Assembly (NCBI RefSeq): GCF_029392015.1
Contig: NZ_CP113925.1
Coordinates: 682,001-746,000, forward strand
Source: Bifidobacterium sp. ESL0728
GTDB taxonomy: Bacteria; Actinomycetota; Actinomycetes; Actinomycetales; Bifidobacteriaceae
DNA: 64,000 nt
Direction: 5' to 3'
The translations under genes and the position numbers were made by a program. Each line of letters begins with the position of its first letter. Within the stretch, counting starts at the first letter, position 1. The notes below the pieces were generated by a model. That model was not told the DNA's origin and searched no databases. It worked only from the letters and a program-made list of their open reading frames with translations. Positions 17,012-26,034 of the stretch are shown piece after piece.

Positions 17012-17461
17012 GTGAAAACTTTCACACCGAAGCCAGCTGATCTGACTCACGACTGGTACATCATTGACGCCACCGACGTGGTGCTGGGCAAGCTTGCAAC
17101 CAGGGCAGCGCTTTTGCTGCGCGGCAAGAACAAGCCGACCTTTGCTCCGAACGCCGATTTGGGCGATCACGTGATCATCATCAACGCCGAAAAGATTGCG
17201 TTGACTGGCAAGAAGATGGACAAGGTGCTCTATGCGCACTCCGGTCGTCCCGGCGGCCTTCGCGCCGACAGCTACGCCGATTTGCTCAAGCGCAATCCTG
17301 AGCGGATCGTCCGCGAGGCGGTCAAGGGCATGATGCCGAAGAACCGTTTGTCCAAAGTTGAACTCGATCGTCTCCACGTCTTCGCTGGTCCCGATCACCC
17401 GCACACCCCGCAGAAGCCCCAGCCGGTTGAGATCGCTGCGGTTTCGCAGCAGGCCAAGTGA
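17012..17461 (+). CDS. rplM: 50S ribosomal protein L13
   Basis: 149 residues, the usual length. [19 protein letters not shown], the [15 protein letters not shown] motif and [12 protein letters not shown] are diagnostic. The start is the GTG at 17012. L13 binds 23S rRNA early in 50S assembly. First gene of a two-gene operon with rpsI (21-base gap), separate from the main ribosomal cluster as in most bacteria. The ~150-nt leader may be the target of feedback control by the protein, as known for L13 in other bacteria; no specific fold was identified. Confidence 0.98.
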   Translation: MKTFTPKPADLTHDWYIIDATDVVLGKLATRAALLLRGKNKPTFAPNADLGDHVIIINAEKIALTGKKMDKVLYAHSGRPGGLRADSYADLLKRNPERIVREAVKGMMPKNRLSKVELDRLHVFAGPDHPHTPQKPQPVEIAAVSQQAK

Positions 17462-17482
17462 ACCGAGAGGAGATAACGAATC

Positions 17483-17974
17483 ATGGCTGAAAATACCAAT
17501 AACTCCGCGGTTCAAGAGACCGAAGAGGAACTTACTTCATTCACAACTGAAACCAACGCTGGTGCTGGCACCGGTGCTTCCACCATCGCCCCGGGCTACG
17601 GCACGGGCCGCCGCAAGGAAGCCATCGCCCGCGTGCGTCTGGTTCCGGGCTCCGGCAAGTGGACCATCAACGGCCGCACCTTGGAGGAGTTCTTCCCCTC
17701 CCGTCTGCAGCAGCGTGAGGTCAACTCCCCGATCGTTCTGCTGAAGCTTGAGAACAAGTTCGATGTCATCGTCCTCGTTGAGGGCGGCGGCACCACCGGT
17801 CAGGCCGGCGCCATCCGCCTCGGCGTGGCCCGCGCTCTGAACGCCATCGACCGCGACGCCAACCGCGCTACGTTGAAGAAGGCCGGCTTCCTCACCCGCG
17901 ACGCCCGCGTCGTGGAGCGCAAGAAGGCAGGTCTGCACAAGGCACGTCGTGCGCCTCAGTTCTCGAAGCGTTGA
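17483..17974 (+). CDS. rpsI: 30S ribosomal protein S9
   Basis: 163 residues; the ~35-residue acidic N-terminal extension ([15 protein letters not shown]) is longer than the ~130-residue core. The core starts at [14 protein letters not shown] and ends with the conserved [11 protein letters not shown], whose last Arg reaches the P-site tRNA. Start ATG at 17483 with AGGAG upstream. Followed by a strong terminator. Confidence 0.98.
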   Translation: MAENTNNSAVQETEEELTSFTTETNAGAGTGASTIAPGYGTGRRKEAIARVRLVPGSGKWTINGRTLEEFFPSRLQQREVNSPIVLLKLENKFDVIVLVEGGGTTGQAGAIRLGVARALNAIDRDANRATLKKAGFLTRDARVVERKKAGLHKARRAPQFSKR

Positions 17975-17997
17975 TTTTCGCTTTCAAAACTGTTTCA

Positions 17998-18035
17998 AAT
18001 CCCTCCCAGCCGTTCGGTTGCGGAGGGATTTTTGT
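17998..18035 (+). terminator. Terminator of rplM-rpsI
   Basis: AATCCCTCC ... GGAGGGATT stem (9 bp) followed by TTTGTATTT. Confidence 0.85.
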
Positions 18036-18072
18036 ATTTGGCCGAGTCGTAAGCGTCGTTTCCGTCTAAGTC

Positions 18073-18306
18073 GCAGGGTTAATCACGTTTTCAGGCAGTT
18101 TTGTGATTTTCTCTGTAGGTTTTCCGGTTTACAAAGTTAATCACGTTTTCGGTCAGTTTCTTGTGATTTTCTCTGCAGATTGTACGTATGTGCGGAATTA
18201 ATCACGTTTTGAGGTTGGTTTTCGTGATTTCCTCTGTAGGTTTTTCGGATGTGCAGGGTTAATCACGCATGATGGTTCTTGCGTGATGTTGCTCGCAGAT
18301 TTGGCG
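18073..18306. repeat. Array of four ~60-bp hairpin repeats (GTTAATCACG family), cluster 1
   Basis: GTTAATCACG or a one-base variant recurs at 18078, 18136, 18197 and 18258 (spacings 58, 61, 61). In each unit it is followed about 20 bases later by its inverse, (C/T)GTGATT, then TTCTCTGYAG. Every unit can therefore form a small hairpin. The units diverge from one another, unlike CRISPR repeats. Confidence 0.85.
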
Positions 18307-18371
18307 GATCGGCCAGTATTCAAGCGGGATAAGAAGACGGACAACAAACCGAAAACTTTTAGAAAGTCGAT

Positions 18372-18400
18372 TTGCATAAGTTGTTTATACGAGATATAGT
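18372..18400 (+). promoter_or_regulatory. Promoter of the alcohol dehydrogenase gene
   Basis: TTGCAT (18372-18377), 17-bp spacer, TATAGT (18395-18400). Confidence 0.7.
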
Positions 18401-18507
18401 GACCTTGTTGCGGCCCTAAGCCGATGTCGACTTTTCGTTGAGAATCAGCGCAGAACTCAGTGGCGGTCGGTCGCAAAACCAGCAATAAAGCTTGGAAAGG
18501 AACAGCG

Positions 18508-19512
18508 ATGAAGGCTCTTGTATTAACCGGTGTGAAGCAATTCGAGATTGAGGATCGGCCTACGCCAGCGCTCAAAGCAGGCGAAGTCCTGATCAATACC
18601 GCGTATGCGGGCGTATGCGGCACCGACCACGATCTCTACGCCGGCCGTCCGGGTTCGGCTCCAGCCGTGCCGCCAATTGTGCTGGGGCACGAGAATTCCG
18701 GCGTGGTCGAGGCCATCGGTGAGGGCGTCACCAACGTCAAAACGGGCGACCGCGTGGCCGTCGACCCTAACATCTACTGCGGCCAGTGCGAATATTGCCT
18801 GACCCAGCGTCCTGAGCTTTGCGATACCCTGAGCGCTGTCGGCGTTACCCGTGACGGTGGTTTGGAAGAGCAATTTACCGCTCCGGCAACCGTTACTTAC
18901 AAACTTCCGGACAATGTCAGCCTCAAGGATGCCGCGACCATCGAGCCGATTTCCTGCGCGGTGCACGGAGTCGATCTGCTCGATATTCATCCCTATCAGA
19001 AGGCGCTGGTGATCGGCGACGGATTCATGGGCCAGCTCTTCGTGCAGATACTGCAGGCTTACGGCGTCCACCAGGTCGATCTGGCGGGGCTCTTCGACGA
19101 AAAGCTCGAGCTCAACCAGCGGCTGTTCAATGTCAAGAACATCTACAACACCAACAATGTCGCGATTCCGGAGAACGAATACGACATTGTCGTCGAGGCC
19201 GTCGGTCTTCCTCAGACGCAGCATAGCTCGGTTCTGGCCACCAAGAAGGGTGCTCAGGTCCTGATGTTCGGCGTCGGCCCGCAGGAAGCGAGCTTCGAGA
19301 TGAATACGTATGACATCTACAAGAAGCAGCTGCGGATTCAAGGTTCTTTCATCAACCCGCTGACTTTCAAGAGCGCTATCAGCCTGCTGGAAAGCGGCAA
19401 GGTCGACGTCGAACCGCTGATCAGCCATGAGTTTGAGCTTGAGGATGTGCAGGACTTCCTCGACGGCAAGATCGAGGGCGTCTCGAAGGCCGTAGTCAAG
19501 GTTGGCAAGTAG
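18508..19512 (+). CDS. Zinc-dependent medium-chain alcohol/polyol dehydrogenase
   Basis: 334 residues, MDR family. Catalytic zinc ligands are in AGVCGTDHDLY and GHENSGVV. The four structural-zinc cysteines are all present in CGQCEYCLTQRPELC. The Rossmann loop is VIGDGFMGQL. The arrangement is that of sorbitol/threonine/galactitol-type dehydrogenases, so the likely reaction is NAD(P)-linked oxidation of a secondary alcohol or polyol; the substrate is not clear. The start at 18508 is preceded by GGAAAGGAA. The gene has its own promoter and sits between two arrays of ~60-bp hairpin repeats, with a VOC gene 135 bases downstream. Confidence 0.88.
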   Translation: MKALVLTGVKQFEIEDRPTPALKAGEVLINTAYAGVCGTDHDLYAGRPGSAPAVPPIVLGHENSGVVEAIGEGVTNVKTGDRVAVDPNIYCGQCEYCLTQRPELCDTLSAVGVTRDGGLEEQFTAPATVTYKLPDNVSLKDAATIEPISCAVHGVDLLDIHPYQKALVIGDGFMGQLFVQILQAYGVHQVDLAGLFDEKLELNQRLFNVKNIYNTNNVAIPENEYDIVVEAVGLPQTQHSSVLATKKGAQVLMFGVGPQEASFEMNTYDIYKKQLRIQGSFINPLTFKSAISLLESGKVDVEPLISHEFELEDVQDFLDGKIEGVSKAVVKVGK

Positions 19513-19647
19513 ATTTCGCCATAACAACGCTTGGCAGATTGATTGGCAAACTCATCATCCGATTCGCTTGCGACCTGTCGAACCGATAGTTCAGCGAACG
19601 CAGGGTTTGGTAAGCTTGCTGCCAACAAACTACAAAGGAGTTTCAAT

Positions 19648-20043
19648 ATGAAGCCAATGTCTGATTTCACAACGGATTTCCAGCATTCCGGCATGCCCGC
19701 CAAGGATCTGGACGAGACCATCGAGTTCTACACCAAGAAGCTCGGTTTCGAGCTCGCCGGCCTCTTCCCGAACGGCAAGAACCGTTGCGCGTTCCTGCGT
19801 TACGGACATCTGACCATCGAAACCTGGGAAGGTGATCCGGTGGCGATGAAGGACGGCGCCATCAACCACTGGGCGCTGGATACCCCGGATATCGAGGCCG
19901 CGTTCGAGAATGCCAAGGCGCTCGGACTTGAGCTGAAAGACAAGGAGATCCAGTCCATCCCTACTTTCTGGAAGAACGGCATCCGTTACTTCAACATCTA
20001 CGGTCCGAACCGCGAGACCATCGAGTTCTGCCAGATCGTCTGA
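19648..20043 (+). CDS. VOC (glyoxalase/dioxygenase-fold) protein
   Basis: 131 residues with one complete betaalphabetabetabeta pair: FQHSGMPAKDLDETIEFYTKKLGFELAG, then INHWALDTPDIEAAF and the closing IYGPNRETIEFCQIV. His in FQHSG and Glu in TIEFCQ are at the usual metal positions of the lactoylglutathione-lyase-like group, but a single VOC domain could serve many reactions. ATG at 19648 with AAAGGAG. Probably expressed with, or shortly after, the dehydrogenase. A hairpin terminator follows. Confidence 0.88.
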   Translation: MKPMSDFTTDFQHSGMPAKDLDETIEFYTKKLGFELAGLFPNGKNRCAFLRYGHLTIETWEGDPVAMKDGAINHWALDTPDIEAAFENAKALGLELKDKEIQSIPTFWKNGIRYFNIYGPNRETIEFCQIV

Positions 20044-20074
20044 GTTCATCTGAGATTATTTGACTACTGACGGA

Positions 20075-20135
20075 CGAGGATACGAGAAAATCAGTGGGAT
20101 TACTGTAAACGCTGGTTTTCTTGCATCCTCGTTTT
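20075..20135 (+). terminator. Terminator after the VOC gene
   Basis: CGAGGATACGAGAAAATCAG and CTGGTTTTCTTGCATCCTCG pair at 17 of 20 positions, then TTTT. Confidence 0.75.
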
Positions 20136-20140
20136 ATGTT

Positions 20141-20300
20141 GCAGAGTTAATCACGGGAAAGCTCAGGAAGTGTGATTATCTCTGTGAATGTGGTTGGGTG
20201 CGGGGTTAATTACCGAAATCGGCTTGAAATCGTGATTAACTCTGCATTGTACGCAAGTTGCGGAGTTGATCACGAAAATAAACTCTGAACGCGGATTCTC
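20141..20300. repeat. Array of three ~60-bp hairpin repeats (GTTAATCACG family), cluster 2
   Basis: GTTAATCACG at 20146, GTTAATTACC at 20205 and GTTGATCACG at 20265 (spacings 59 and 60). GCAGAGTTAATCACG (20141-20155) has an exact 15-nt inverse at 20231-20245. Same family as cluster 1 on the other side of the dehydrogenase and VOC genes. Confidence 0.85.
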
Positions 20301-20362
20301 GAGTAATGCAATAGGCAGATAGCTCGTTTGGCAGGAATCGTTACGAGCAGATTCGCAGTCGT

Positions 20363-21505
20363 CTATTCGCAAATACTGCTGACGTACGGATCGATATAGT
20401 GCAGCGCCGCACCCACGATCTCCTGTTCCTGCCCGCAGATGCTTTTGCGGATCTGGTATGTATCGGATTGGAAGGTATTGAGGCTATCGCACTTGGTCTT
20501 GAGCCTGGCGAAATCCTCCGCGGTGAGATATTGCGTCACCGCGCCGCCGATAATGATGTCGCAGGCGAGAACGTTGCGCACATTGTTGATGGTCTGCGCC
20601 AGATAGCCGAGCCATGAATCGAAACGTGCACCGGTTTTTTCGTCTCCCGCGCGTACGCTGGCGAAGAACGTATCTAGACTTTGTTTGCCGGTGTCTTTGT
20701 CGTCACCTGTCAGGAATTCGGTGGAGCAGTAAGGGTCCATGCAGCCCTTGTTGCCGCAGTAGCAGGGCAGTCCGCCGGGCACGAGCGTCATATGTTCGAT
20801 GGTGCCGTTGCGCCGGTTGGGTCCGAGGCTGATCGAGCCGTCGACGATGATGGCGCCGCCGGGGCGTCGCCCCAGATAAAGGCATATCGCGTCGTGAATG
20901 CTCTTGTCGAACCACAACTCGGCCGACGCCGATGCCATGGAATCGTGGATCAGTGCACATTTGAGTCCTGTTGCTTTCTCAAGCGCCGTGAGCTCAAGGC
21001 CGGTGTCGTTCATGATGTTGCCGTAAATGACTTCACTGCCGTCTTCGGAGATAAGGCCTTTGATGGCGAATGCCGCGCCCAGGACGTGCGATCCTTTGCC
21101 TTCGAGGCTTGCGGCGAACCGTGAGATTTTTTGGCCGATGTTTGCAATGGATTTCGGATTGGCGGAAAAGGTAATGTCATGGTGTTCTTCGGCGATGACG
21201 TTGCCTTTGAGATCCACCGCGCAAAGCGTCACCTGATTGCTCGCCGTCCCCACGCCGATGGCGCAACGTGTCTGAGGTTGAAAAACGTAGGTGCGGGCTC
21301 TGCGCCCGCCCGTCGAATCGAGGGTCTGGCCTTTGGCGATCAGCCCGCTTTGTTCAAGGGCGCGAAGATTCTGGCTGATGGTGGGCAGGCTCAGCCCCAG
21401 CGTTTGCTGCAGGTCCTGTTTGGTCACGCCGTGGTGGGTATAGATATGCGCCGTAACCGCGTGCAGATTCTGCGCTTTGATTGACGCTGTGGTTGCCTTA
21501 GGCAT
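20363..21505 (-). CDS. ROK-family transcriptional regulator (NagC/XylR type)
   Basis: 380 residues. The N-terminal winged helix spans about residues 10-65 (HHGVTKQDLQQTLGLSLPTIS is the helix-turn-helix). The ROK domain carries the zinc motif CYCGNKGCMDPYCS near residue 255. The kinase-type ATP loop is degenerate (GVGTASNQVTL), and the catalytic-Asp segment reads HDSMASASAELWF instead of ENDANAAALGE, so it should bind a sugar effector without phosphorylating it. Divergently transcribed from adhE with 359 bases between them; whether it regulates adhE, the neighbouring dehydrogenase or a distant sugar locus is open. Confidence 0.88.
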   Translation of the reverse strand: MPKATTASIKAQNLHAVTAHIYTHHGVTKQDLQQTLGLSLPTISQNLRALEQSGLIAKGQTLDSTGGRRARTYVFQPQTRCAIGVGTASNQVTLCAVDLKGNVIAEEHHDITFSANPKSIANIGQKISRFAASLEGKGSHVLGAAFAIKGLISEDGSEVIYGNIMNDTGLELTALEKATGLKCALIHDSMASASAELWFDKSIHDAICLYLGRRPGGAIIVDGSISLGPNRRNGTIEHMTLVPGGLPCYCGNKGCMDPYCSTEFLTGDDKDTGKQSLDTFFASVRAGDEKTGARFDSWLGYLAQTINNVRNVLACDIIIGGAVTQYLTAEDFARLKTKCDSLNTFQSDTYQIRKSICGQEQEIVGAALHYIDPYVSSICE

Positions 21506-21864
21506 GGCCGCCTCCTCGTGTTTATTTTACATTTGACAATGAAATTGACAAAAGTGGGCACCGGCGGAGCCCATTTTGGATTATCGCAACGTGTTTTCCA
21601 TACAACCGTTAGCGTTAACGAAAATCTTGTCTGTTACGTATGCGATGTTCGCTTTTGTGCGGGTGAACAGAACAGAGCGGTTTTACGCACAAAAAGCAAG
21701 CAGATTTGTGCGTTTATAGCAGGCAAAGCAAACATAATATGCGCTCTAAAGCCTCAAGCTAAAACATAACAGAAAACGTAGCGTTGTCCCGTTATATTGT
21801 GACTTGAATCACATTGCAGAGGCGATGTGTGACGCGAACATGACTGCAAATAGAAAGGGGAGTC
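21506..21864. other. Divergent regulatory region ROK / adhE
   Basis: 359 AT-rich bases with two TTGACA-like hexamers near 21534 and 21548. CGTTAGCGTTAACG at about 21606-21619 is a possible operator half-site pair. The Rex/CRP-like palindrome is at 21796-21815. Confidence 0.5.
21796..21815 (+). promoter_or_regulatory. Rex/CRP-like operator overlapping the adhE promoter
   Basis: TGTGA-CTTGAA-TCACA at 21798-21813, flanked as TTGTGA...TCACAT, matches both the Rex consensus TTGTGAnnnnnnTCACAA and the CRP/GlxR half-site spacing. A -10-like TATATT (21793-21798) runs into its left edge, so binding should block initiation. Confidence 0.65.
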
Positions 21865-24600
21865 ATGACTCAACAATCTAAGAACGCCGGGACTTCGCCC
21901 GCTACCAAAACTTCAACGAAAACAGCAACAGCCGAAAAGCCGGACGTCAAGCGCGAGGTGGATCAGCTGGTCGCCCGCGGCGTCGAGGCGCTGAACCAAT
22001 TCGAAAAACTCAATCAGGAGCAGGTCGACCGCATCGTCGCGAAGGCGTCGGTCGCCGCGCTCAACAAGCACTTGGTGCTGGCCGATATGGCCGTGCGTGA
22101 GACCGGCCGCGGCCTGGTGGAAGACAAAGCCACCAAGAACATCTTCGCCTGCGAGCACGTCACCCATTACCTGGCCGGGCAGAAGACGGTCGGCATTATC
22201 CGCGAGGACGATGTGATGGGCATAGACGAGGTGGCGGAGCCGGTCGGCGTGGTCGCCGGCGTCACCCCGGTCACCAACCCGACGTCCACTACGATTTTCA
22301 AGTCGCTGATAGCGCTCAAGACCCGTTGCCCGATTATCTTCGGCTTCCACCCGTTCGCCCAGAAATGCTCGGCCGAGGCCGCACGTATTGTCCGCGATGC
22401 CGCAGTGGTCGCCGGGGCCCCGAAAGACTGCATCCAGTGGATCGAGCATCCTTCCACGCAAGCCACGGGCGCGTTGATGACCCACCCGGATATCGCCACG
22501 ATCCTTGCCACCGGCGGCCCCGGCATGGTCAAGGCCGCCTATTCCTCCGGTAAGCCAGCCCTCGGTGTGGGTGCCGGCAATGCTCCCGCATACGTTGACG
22601 CGAACGTCGATGTCAAGCGTGTAGCCAACGATTTGGTACTTTCCAAGCACTTCGATTATGGCATGATCTGCGCCACCGAGCAGGGCATCATCGCCCATAC
22701 CGACGTCTACGACCAGCTTGCCGGCGAACTGAAACGCCGTAAGGCATATTTCGTCAATGCCGATGAGAAGGCCAAGCTTGAGCAGTACATGTTCGGCTGC
22801 ACCGCATATTCGGGTGGCAAACCGAAGCTCAATTCCGTCGTACCCGGCAAATCCCCGCAGTATATCGCGCGAGAGGCCGGTTTCACCGTCCCCGACGATG
22901 CCACCATTCTCGTGGCTGAATGCAAGGAAGTGGGGGAGCGGGATCCGCTGACGCTCGAAAAGCTTTGCCCGGTCCACGCCATGCTGCGTTTCGAGACGGA
23001 AGAACAGGGCCTTGAGATGTGCGAAGGCATGCTCAAATTCGGCGCCGGCCACACCGCCGTCATTCATTCCAACGACCATGACCTCGTTCGTCGTTACGGT
23101 TTGCGCATGCATGCCTGCCGCATCATCTGGAACCAGCCTTCCGCACTCGGCGGCATCGGCGACATCTACAACGCCGTCGCCCCGTCCCTGACGCTCGGCT
23201 GCGGCTCCTACGGCGGCAATTCCGTCTCCGGCAACGTCCAGGCCGTCAATCTCTTGAACATCAAGCGCATCGCTCGAAGGAACAATAACATGCAATGGTT
23301 CAAAGTCCCGCCGAAGACCTATTTCGAGCCGAACGCCATTCGTTATCTGCGTGATATGTACCATATCCGCCGCGTGGTCATCGTCTGTGACAAGGTCATG
23401 GAGCAGCTCGGCGTGGTCGACAAGGTCATCGACCAGCTGCGCAGCCGGCCTGAGCCCGTTACGTTCCGTACCATCGATTACATCGAACCGGAACCGTCCG
23501 TCGAGACCGTCGAGCGGGGCGCGGCCATGATGCGCGACGAATTCCGCCCCGACACCATCATCGCGGTGGGCGGTGGCTCGCCGATGGACGCGGCCAAGAT
23601 CATGTGGCTCTTGTACGAGCACCCGGAAATCTCCTTCGACGACGTGCGCGAGAAGTTCTTCGATATCCGCAAGCGCGCCTTCCGCATCCCGCCGCTGGGA
23701 AGCAAGGCCAAGCTGGTTTGTATCCCGACGTCTTCCGGCACCGGTTCCGAGGTCACGCCTTTCGCCGTGATCACTGACCACAAGACCGGCTACAAGTACC
23801 CGATCACCGATTATGCGCTGACCCCGTCCGTCGCCATCGTCGACCCGGTGCTCGCCCGCACCCAGCCGAAGACGCTGGCCAGCAACACCGGTTTCGACGC
23901 ACTGACGCACTGCATGGAATCCTACGTCTCCGTCTACGCCAACGATTTCACCGATGGCATGGCCCTGCACGCGGCCAAGCTCATCTGGGATAACCTCGAG
24001 ATCTCGGTGTGTGCCGAGTCGGGCGAGGCGAAGAAAGAAGCCCAGGAGAAGATGCACAACGCCGGTACGATGGCCGGTATGGCGTTCGGTTCCGCGTTCC
24101 TTGGGATGTGCCACGGCATGGCCCACACCATCGGTGCCCTGTGCGATGTGGCCCATGGCCATACCAACGCGATCCTCCTGCCTTACGTCATCCGTTACAA
24201 CGGCTCGATTCCGCAGGAACCGACGAGCTGGCCGAAGTACGATAAGTACGTTGCACCGGAACGTTATCAGGAATTCGCCCGCGTACTCGGCGTCGACCCG
24301 GGCAAAACCCCCGAGGAAGGCGTGGAGAACCTTGCGCTCGCGGTGGAGGATTACCGCGACAACAAGCTCGGCATGGATTCCAGCTTCCAGCAGTGCGGTG
24401 TGGGCGAGGAGTATTTCTGGAGCATCCTCGACCAGATTGGCATGCGCGCCTATGAGGACCAGTGCACTCCCGCGAACCCCCGTATCCCGCAGATCGAGGA
24501 TATGAAGGACATCGCCATCGCCGCCTACTACGGCGTCTCCCAGGCCGAGGGCCACGCCCGTCGCCAGGAGCACGAGGCCGCGATTGCCGATCCTGAGTAA
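21865..24600 (+). CDS. adhE: Bifunctional acetaldehyde-CoA / alcohol dehydrogenase AdhE
   Basis: 911 residues, slightly longer than the usual ~870-890 because of a ~30-residue Ser/Thr/Lys-rich N-terminus. Residues ~35-460 are the CoA-acylating aldehyde dehydrogenase, with catalytic Cys269 in DYGMICATEQ. Residues ~485-880 are the iron-dependent alcohol dehydrogenase: GGGSPMDAAKIMW for NAD, SGTGSEVTPFAV, and Fe ligands in GMCHGMAHTIGALCDVAHGH. Reduces acetyl-CoA to ethanol and regenerates two NAD+, the ethanol branch of bifid-shunt fermentation. ATG at 21865 with AAAGGGG. Single-gene transcript with a probable redox operator upstream and a hairpin terminator downstream. Confidence 0.98.
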   Translation: MTQQSKNAGTSPATKTSTKTATAEKPDVKREVDQLVARGVEALNQFEKLNQEQVDRIVAKASVAALNKHLVLADMAVRETGRGLVEDKATKNIFACEHVTHYLAGQKTVGIIREDDVMGIDEVAEPVGVVAGVTPVTNPTSTTIFKSLIALKTRCPIIFGFHPFAQKCSAEAARIVRDAAVVAGAPKDCIQWIEHPSTQATGALMTHPDIATILATGGPGMVKAAYSSGKPALGVGAGNAPAYVDANVDVKRVANDLVLSKHFDYGMICATEQGIIAHTDVYDQLAGELKRRKAYFVNADEKAKLEQYMFGCTAYSGGKPKLNSVVPGKSPQYIAREAGFTVPDDATILVAECKEVGERDPLTLEKLCPVHAMLRFETEEQGLEMCEGMLKFGAGHTAVIHSNDHDLVRRYGLRMHACRIIWNQPSALGGIGDIYNAVAPSLTLGCGSYGGNSVSGNVQAVNLLNIKRIARRNNNMQWFKVPPKTYFEPNAIRYLRDMYHIRRVVIVCDKVMEQLGVVDKVIDQLRSRPEPVTFRTIDYIEPEPSVETVERGAAMMRDEFRPDTIIAVGGGSPMDAAKIMWLLYEHPEISFDDVREKFFDIRKRAFRIPPLGSKAKLVCIPTSSGTGSEVTPFAVITDHKTGYKYPITDYALTPSVAIVDPVLARTQPKTLASNTGFDALTHCMESYVSVYANDFTDGMALHAAKLIWDNLEISVCAESGEAKKEAQEKMHNAGTMAGMAFGSAFLGMCHGMAHTIGALCDVAHGHTNAILLPYVIRYNGSIPQEPTSWPKYDKYVAPERYQEFARVLGVDPGKTPEEGVENLALAVEDYRDNKLGMDSSFQQCGVGEEYFWSILDQIGMRAYEDQCTPANPRIPQIEDMKDIAIAAYYGVSQAEGHARRQEHEAAIADPE

Positions 24601-24637
24601 CAGCAATTAAAAGCTAACAGCTTAAAAGGTAATTATG

Positions 24638-24671
24638 ATTATGCCTGCCGTTTCTTGATGGTGGGCATAAT
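24638..24671 (+). terminator. Terminator of adhE
   Basis: ATTATGCC ... GGCATAAT hairpin followed by moderately T-rich sequence. Confidence 0.6.
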
Positions 24672-24962
24672 TCGTATATAAAGCGATATTTGTATAGTTT
24701 CTTGTTCCTGTCTTTGCTATTTTTAATCGTTTATTTTCAAAAAATCTGAATTGCTCCGATAAAATGAAAACTACACGAAAGTAATATGCAAAGTAGCCGA
24801 AAAGTAAGCAATGGCAACGACACGCCCGAATTTTTCTAGTAGCCCCCGAATGCTTTAATAGAACAGTTGCCTGTTTTGGGCTCGCAAATTGTAAGAAAAA
24901 GAGCGAGTGCAGTCCGGTGCCGTCCTCTCGAAGGCGCTGTAGTGCTGCACACTGATGTGGTC

Positions 24963-24990
24963 AAGACCACGGGATTTTCCCGGGGGTCTT
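24963..24990 (+). promoter_or_regulatory. Hairpin in the S10 operon leader
   Basis: AAGACCACGGGA pairs with TCCCGGGGGTCTT with a very short loop, about 60 bases before rpsJ. There is no T-run after it, so it is more likely a regulatory or processing structure than a terminator. Confidence 0.45.
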
Positions 24991-25051
24991 ACGCGCCGGT
25001 GTCCTTAAATGGGTTGGTAATGTCAACAATCGCTAGAAAGGGCGGACGGCA

Positions 25052-25360
25052 ATGGCGGGACAGAAAATCCGCATCAGGCTTAAGTCCTATGACCATGAGG
25101 TCATCGACCAATCGGCGAAGAAAATCGTCGAGACGGTCACGAACGCGGGTGCCACTGTGGTGGGCCCGGTTCCTCTGCCTACTGAGAAGAACGTCTTTGT
25201 GGTAATTCGTTCTCCTCATAAATACAAGGATTCTCGCGAGCAATTCGAGATGCGCACTCATAAGCGCCTCATCGACATCGTGGACCCGACCCCCAAGGCC
25301 GTGGATTCACTGATGCATATCGATTTGCCTGCGGATGTCAATATCGAGATCAAGCTGTAA
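25052..25360 (+). CDS. rpsJ: 30S ribosomal protein S10
   Basis: 102 residues, full length: [46 protein letters not shown] and HKRLIDI are diagnostic. First gene of the S10-spc-alpha cluster. Also the NusE partner of NusB in antitermination. ATG at 25052 after GAAAGGGCGG. Confidence 0.99.
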   Translation: MAGQKIRIRLKSYDHEVIDQSAKKIVETVTNAGATVVGPVPLPTEKNVFVVIRSPHKYKDSREQFEMRTHKRLIDIVDPTPKAVDSLMHIDLPADVNIEIKL

Positions 25361-25374
25361 AGGAGGGGAGAAGC

Positions 25375-26028
25375 ATGTCGTTGCAGAAAGCAAATCGTTC
25401 TGCACTGCTGGGCCGCAAGCTCGGTATGTCGCAGGTTTGGGACGAACAAGGTTTCTTCGTTCCCGTGACGCTCGTAGATGTGTCCACCAATGTGGTCACT
25501 TGCGTCAAGACCGAAGAGAGCGACGGCTACAAGGCCGTTCAGCTCGGCTACGGTCAGATTGATCCCACTAAGGTGACTAAGCCCATGGCTGGTCATTTCG
25601 CGAAGGCGGGCGTTACCCCGCGTCGTCACCTGGTCGAGGTCCGTACGGACAACGTCGACGAGTTCAAGCCCGGTCAGGAACTGACCGCCGACTTGTTCGC
25701 CGATGGTTCGGAAGTGGATGTCACCGGTACGACCAAGGGCAAGGGCTTCGCCGGAACCATCAAGCGTTGGGGCTTCAAGTCCTATCGTCGTACTCACGGC
25801 TCTCACAAGAACGAGCGTCGCCCCGGCTCTGTCGGTGCATGCGCTACGCCGAGCCGTATCTTGAAGGGCAAGCGTATGGCCGGTCGTATGGGCCATGTCA
25901 CTTCCACCGTGCAGAACCTTCAGGTCGTTTCCTCCGATAAGGAGAACGGCGTCATCGCCATCAAGGGCGCTCTTCCAGGGCCCAAGGGTGGCATCGTTCT
26001 GCTTCGTTCGGCTGTGAAGGGAGCCTGA
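25375..26028 (+). CDS. rplC: 50S ribosomal protein L3
   Basis: 217 residues. LLGRKLGMSQVWDEQGFFVPVTLV at the start and TKGKGFAGTIKRWGF, HGSHKNERRPGSVG in the central loop that reaches the peptidyl-transferase centre. Strong AAGGAGGGG ribosome-binding site; 14 bases after rpsJ. Confidence 0.99.
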   Translation: MSLQKANRSALLGRKLGMSQVWDEQGFFVPVTLVDVSTNVVTCVKTEESDGYKAVQLGYGQIDPTKVTKPMAGHFAKAGVTPRRHLVEVRTDNVDEFKPGQELTADLFADGSEVDVTGTTKGKGFAGTIKRWGFKSYRRTHGSHKNERRPGSVGACATPSRILKGKRMAGRMGHVTSTVQNLQVVSSDKENGVIAIKGALPGPKGGIVLLRSAVKGA

Positions 26029-26034
26029 TAAATC

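Larger units (their letters stand above)
18036..18507. other. Intergenic region rpsI to alcohol dehydrogenase
   Basis: Holds the four-unit hairpin-repeat array (18073-18306) and the adh promoter (18372-18400). The ~110-base leader after the promoter shows no further structure that I recognise. Confidence 0.6.
20044..20362. other. Intergenic region between convergent VOC and ROK genes
   Basis: 319 bases holding the terminator at 20075-20135 and the second array of hairpin repeats (20141-20300). No gene is seen. Confidence 0.6.
24601..25051. other. Intergenic/leader region adhE to rpsJ
   Basis: 451 bases. It holds the adhE terminator, an AT-rich segment at 24670-24790 probably carrying promoter(s) of the S10 operon, and a leader with a hairpin at 24963-24990. 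No promoter could be fixed with confidence. Confidence 0.5.

Noticed and set aside
18073..18306. Possible CRISPR array
   Set aside because: Units diverge along their whole length and there is no conserved repeat alternating with unique spacers; no cas genes nearby.
21913..24606. 897-residue open frame on the minus strand
   Set aside because: Exact antisense of adhE; a by-product of high-GC codon use.
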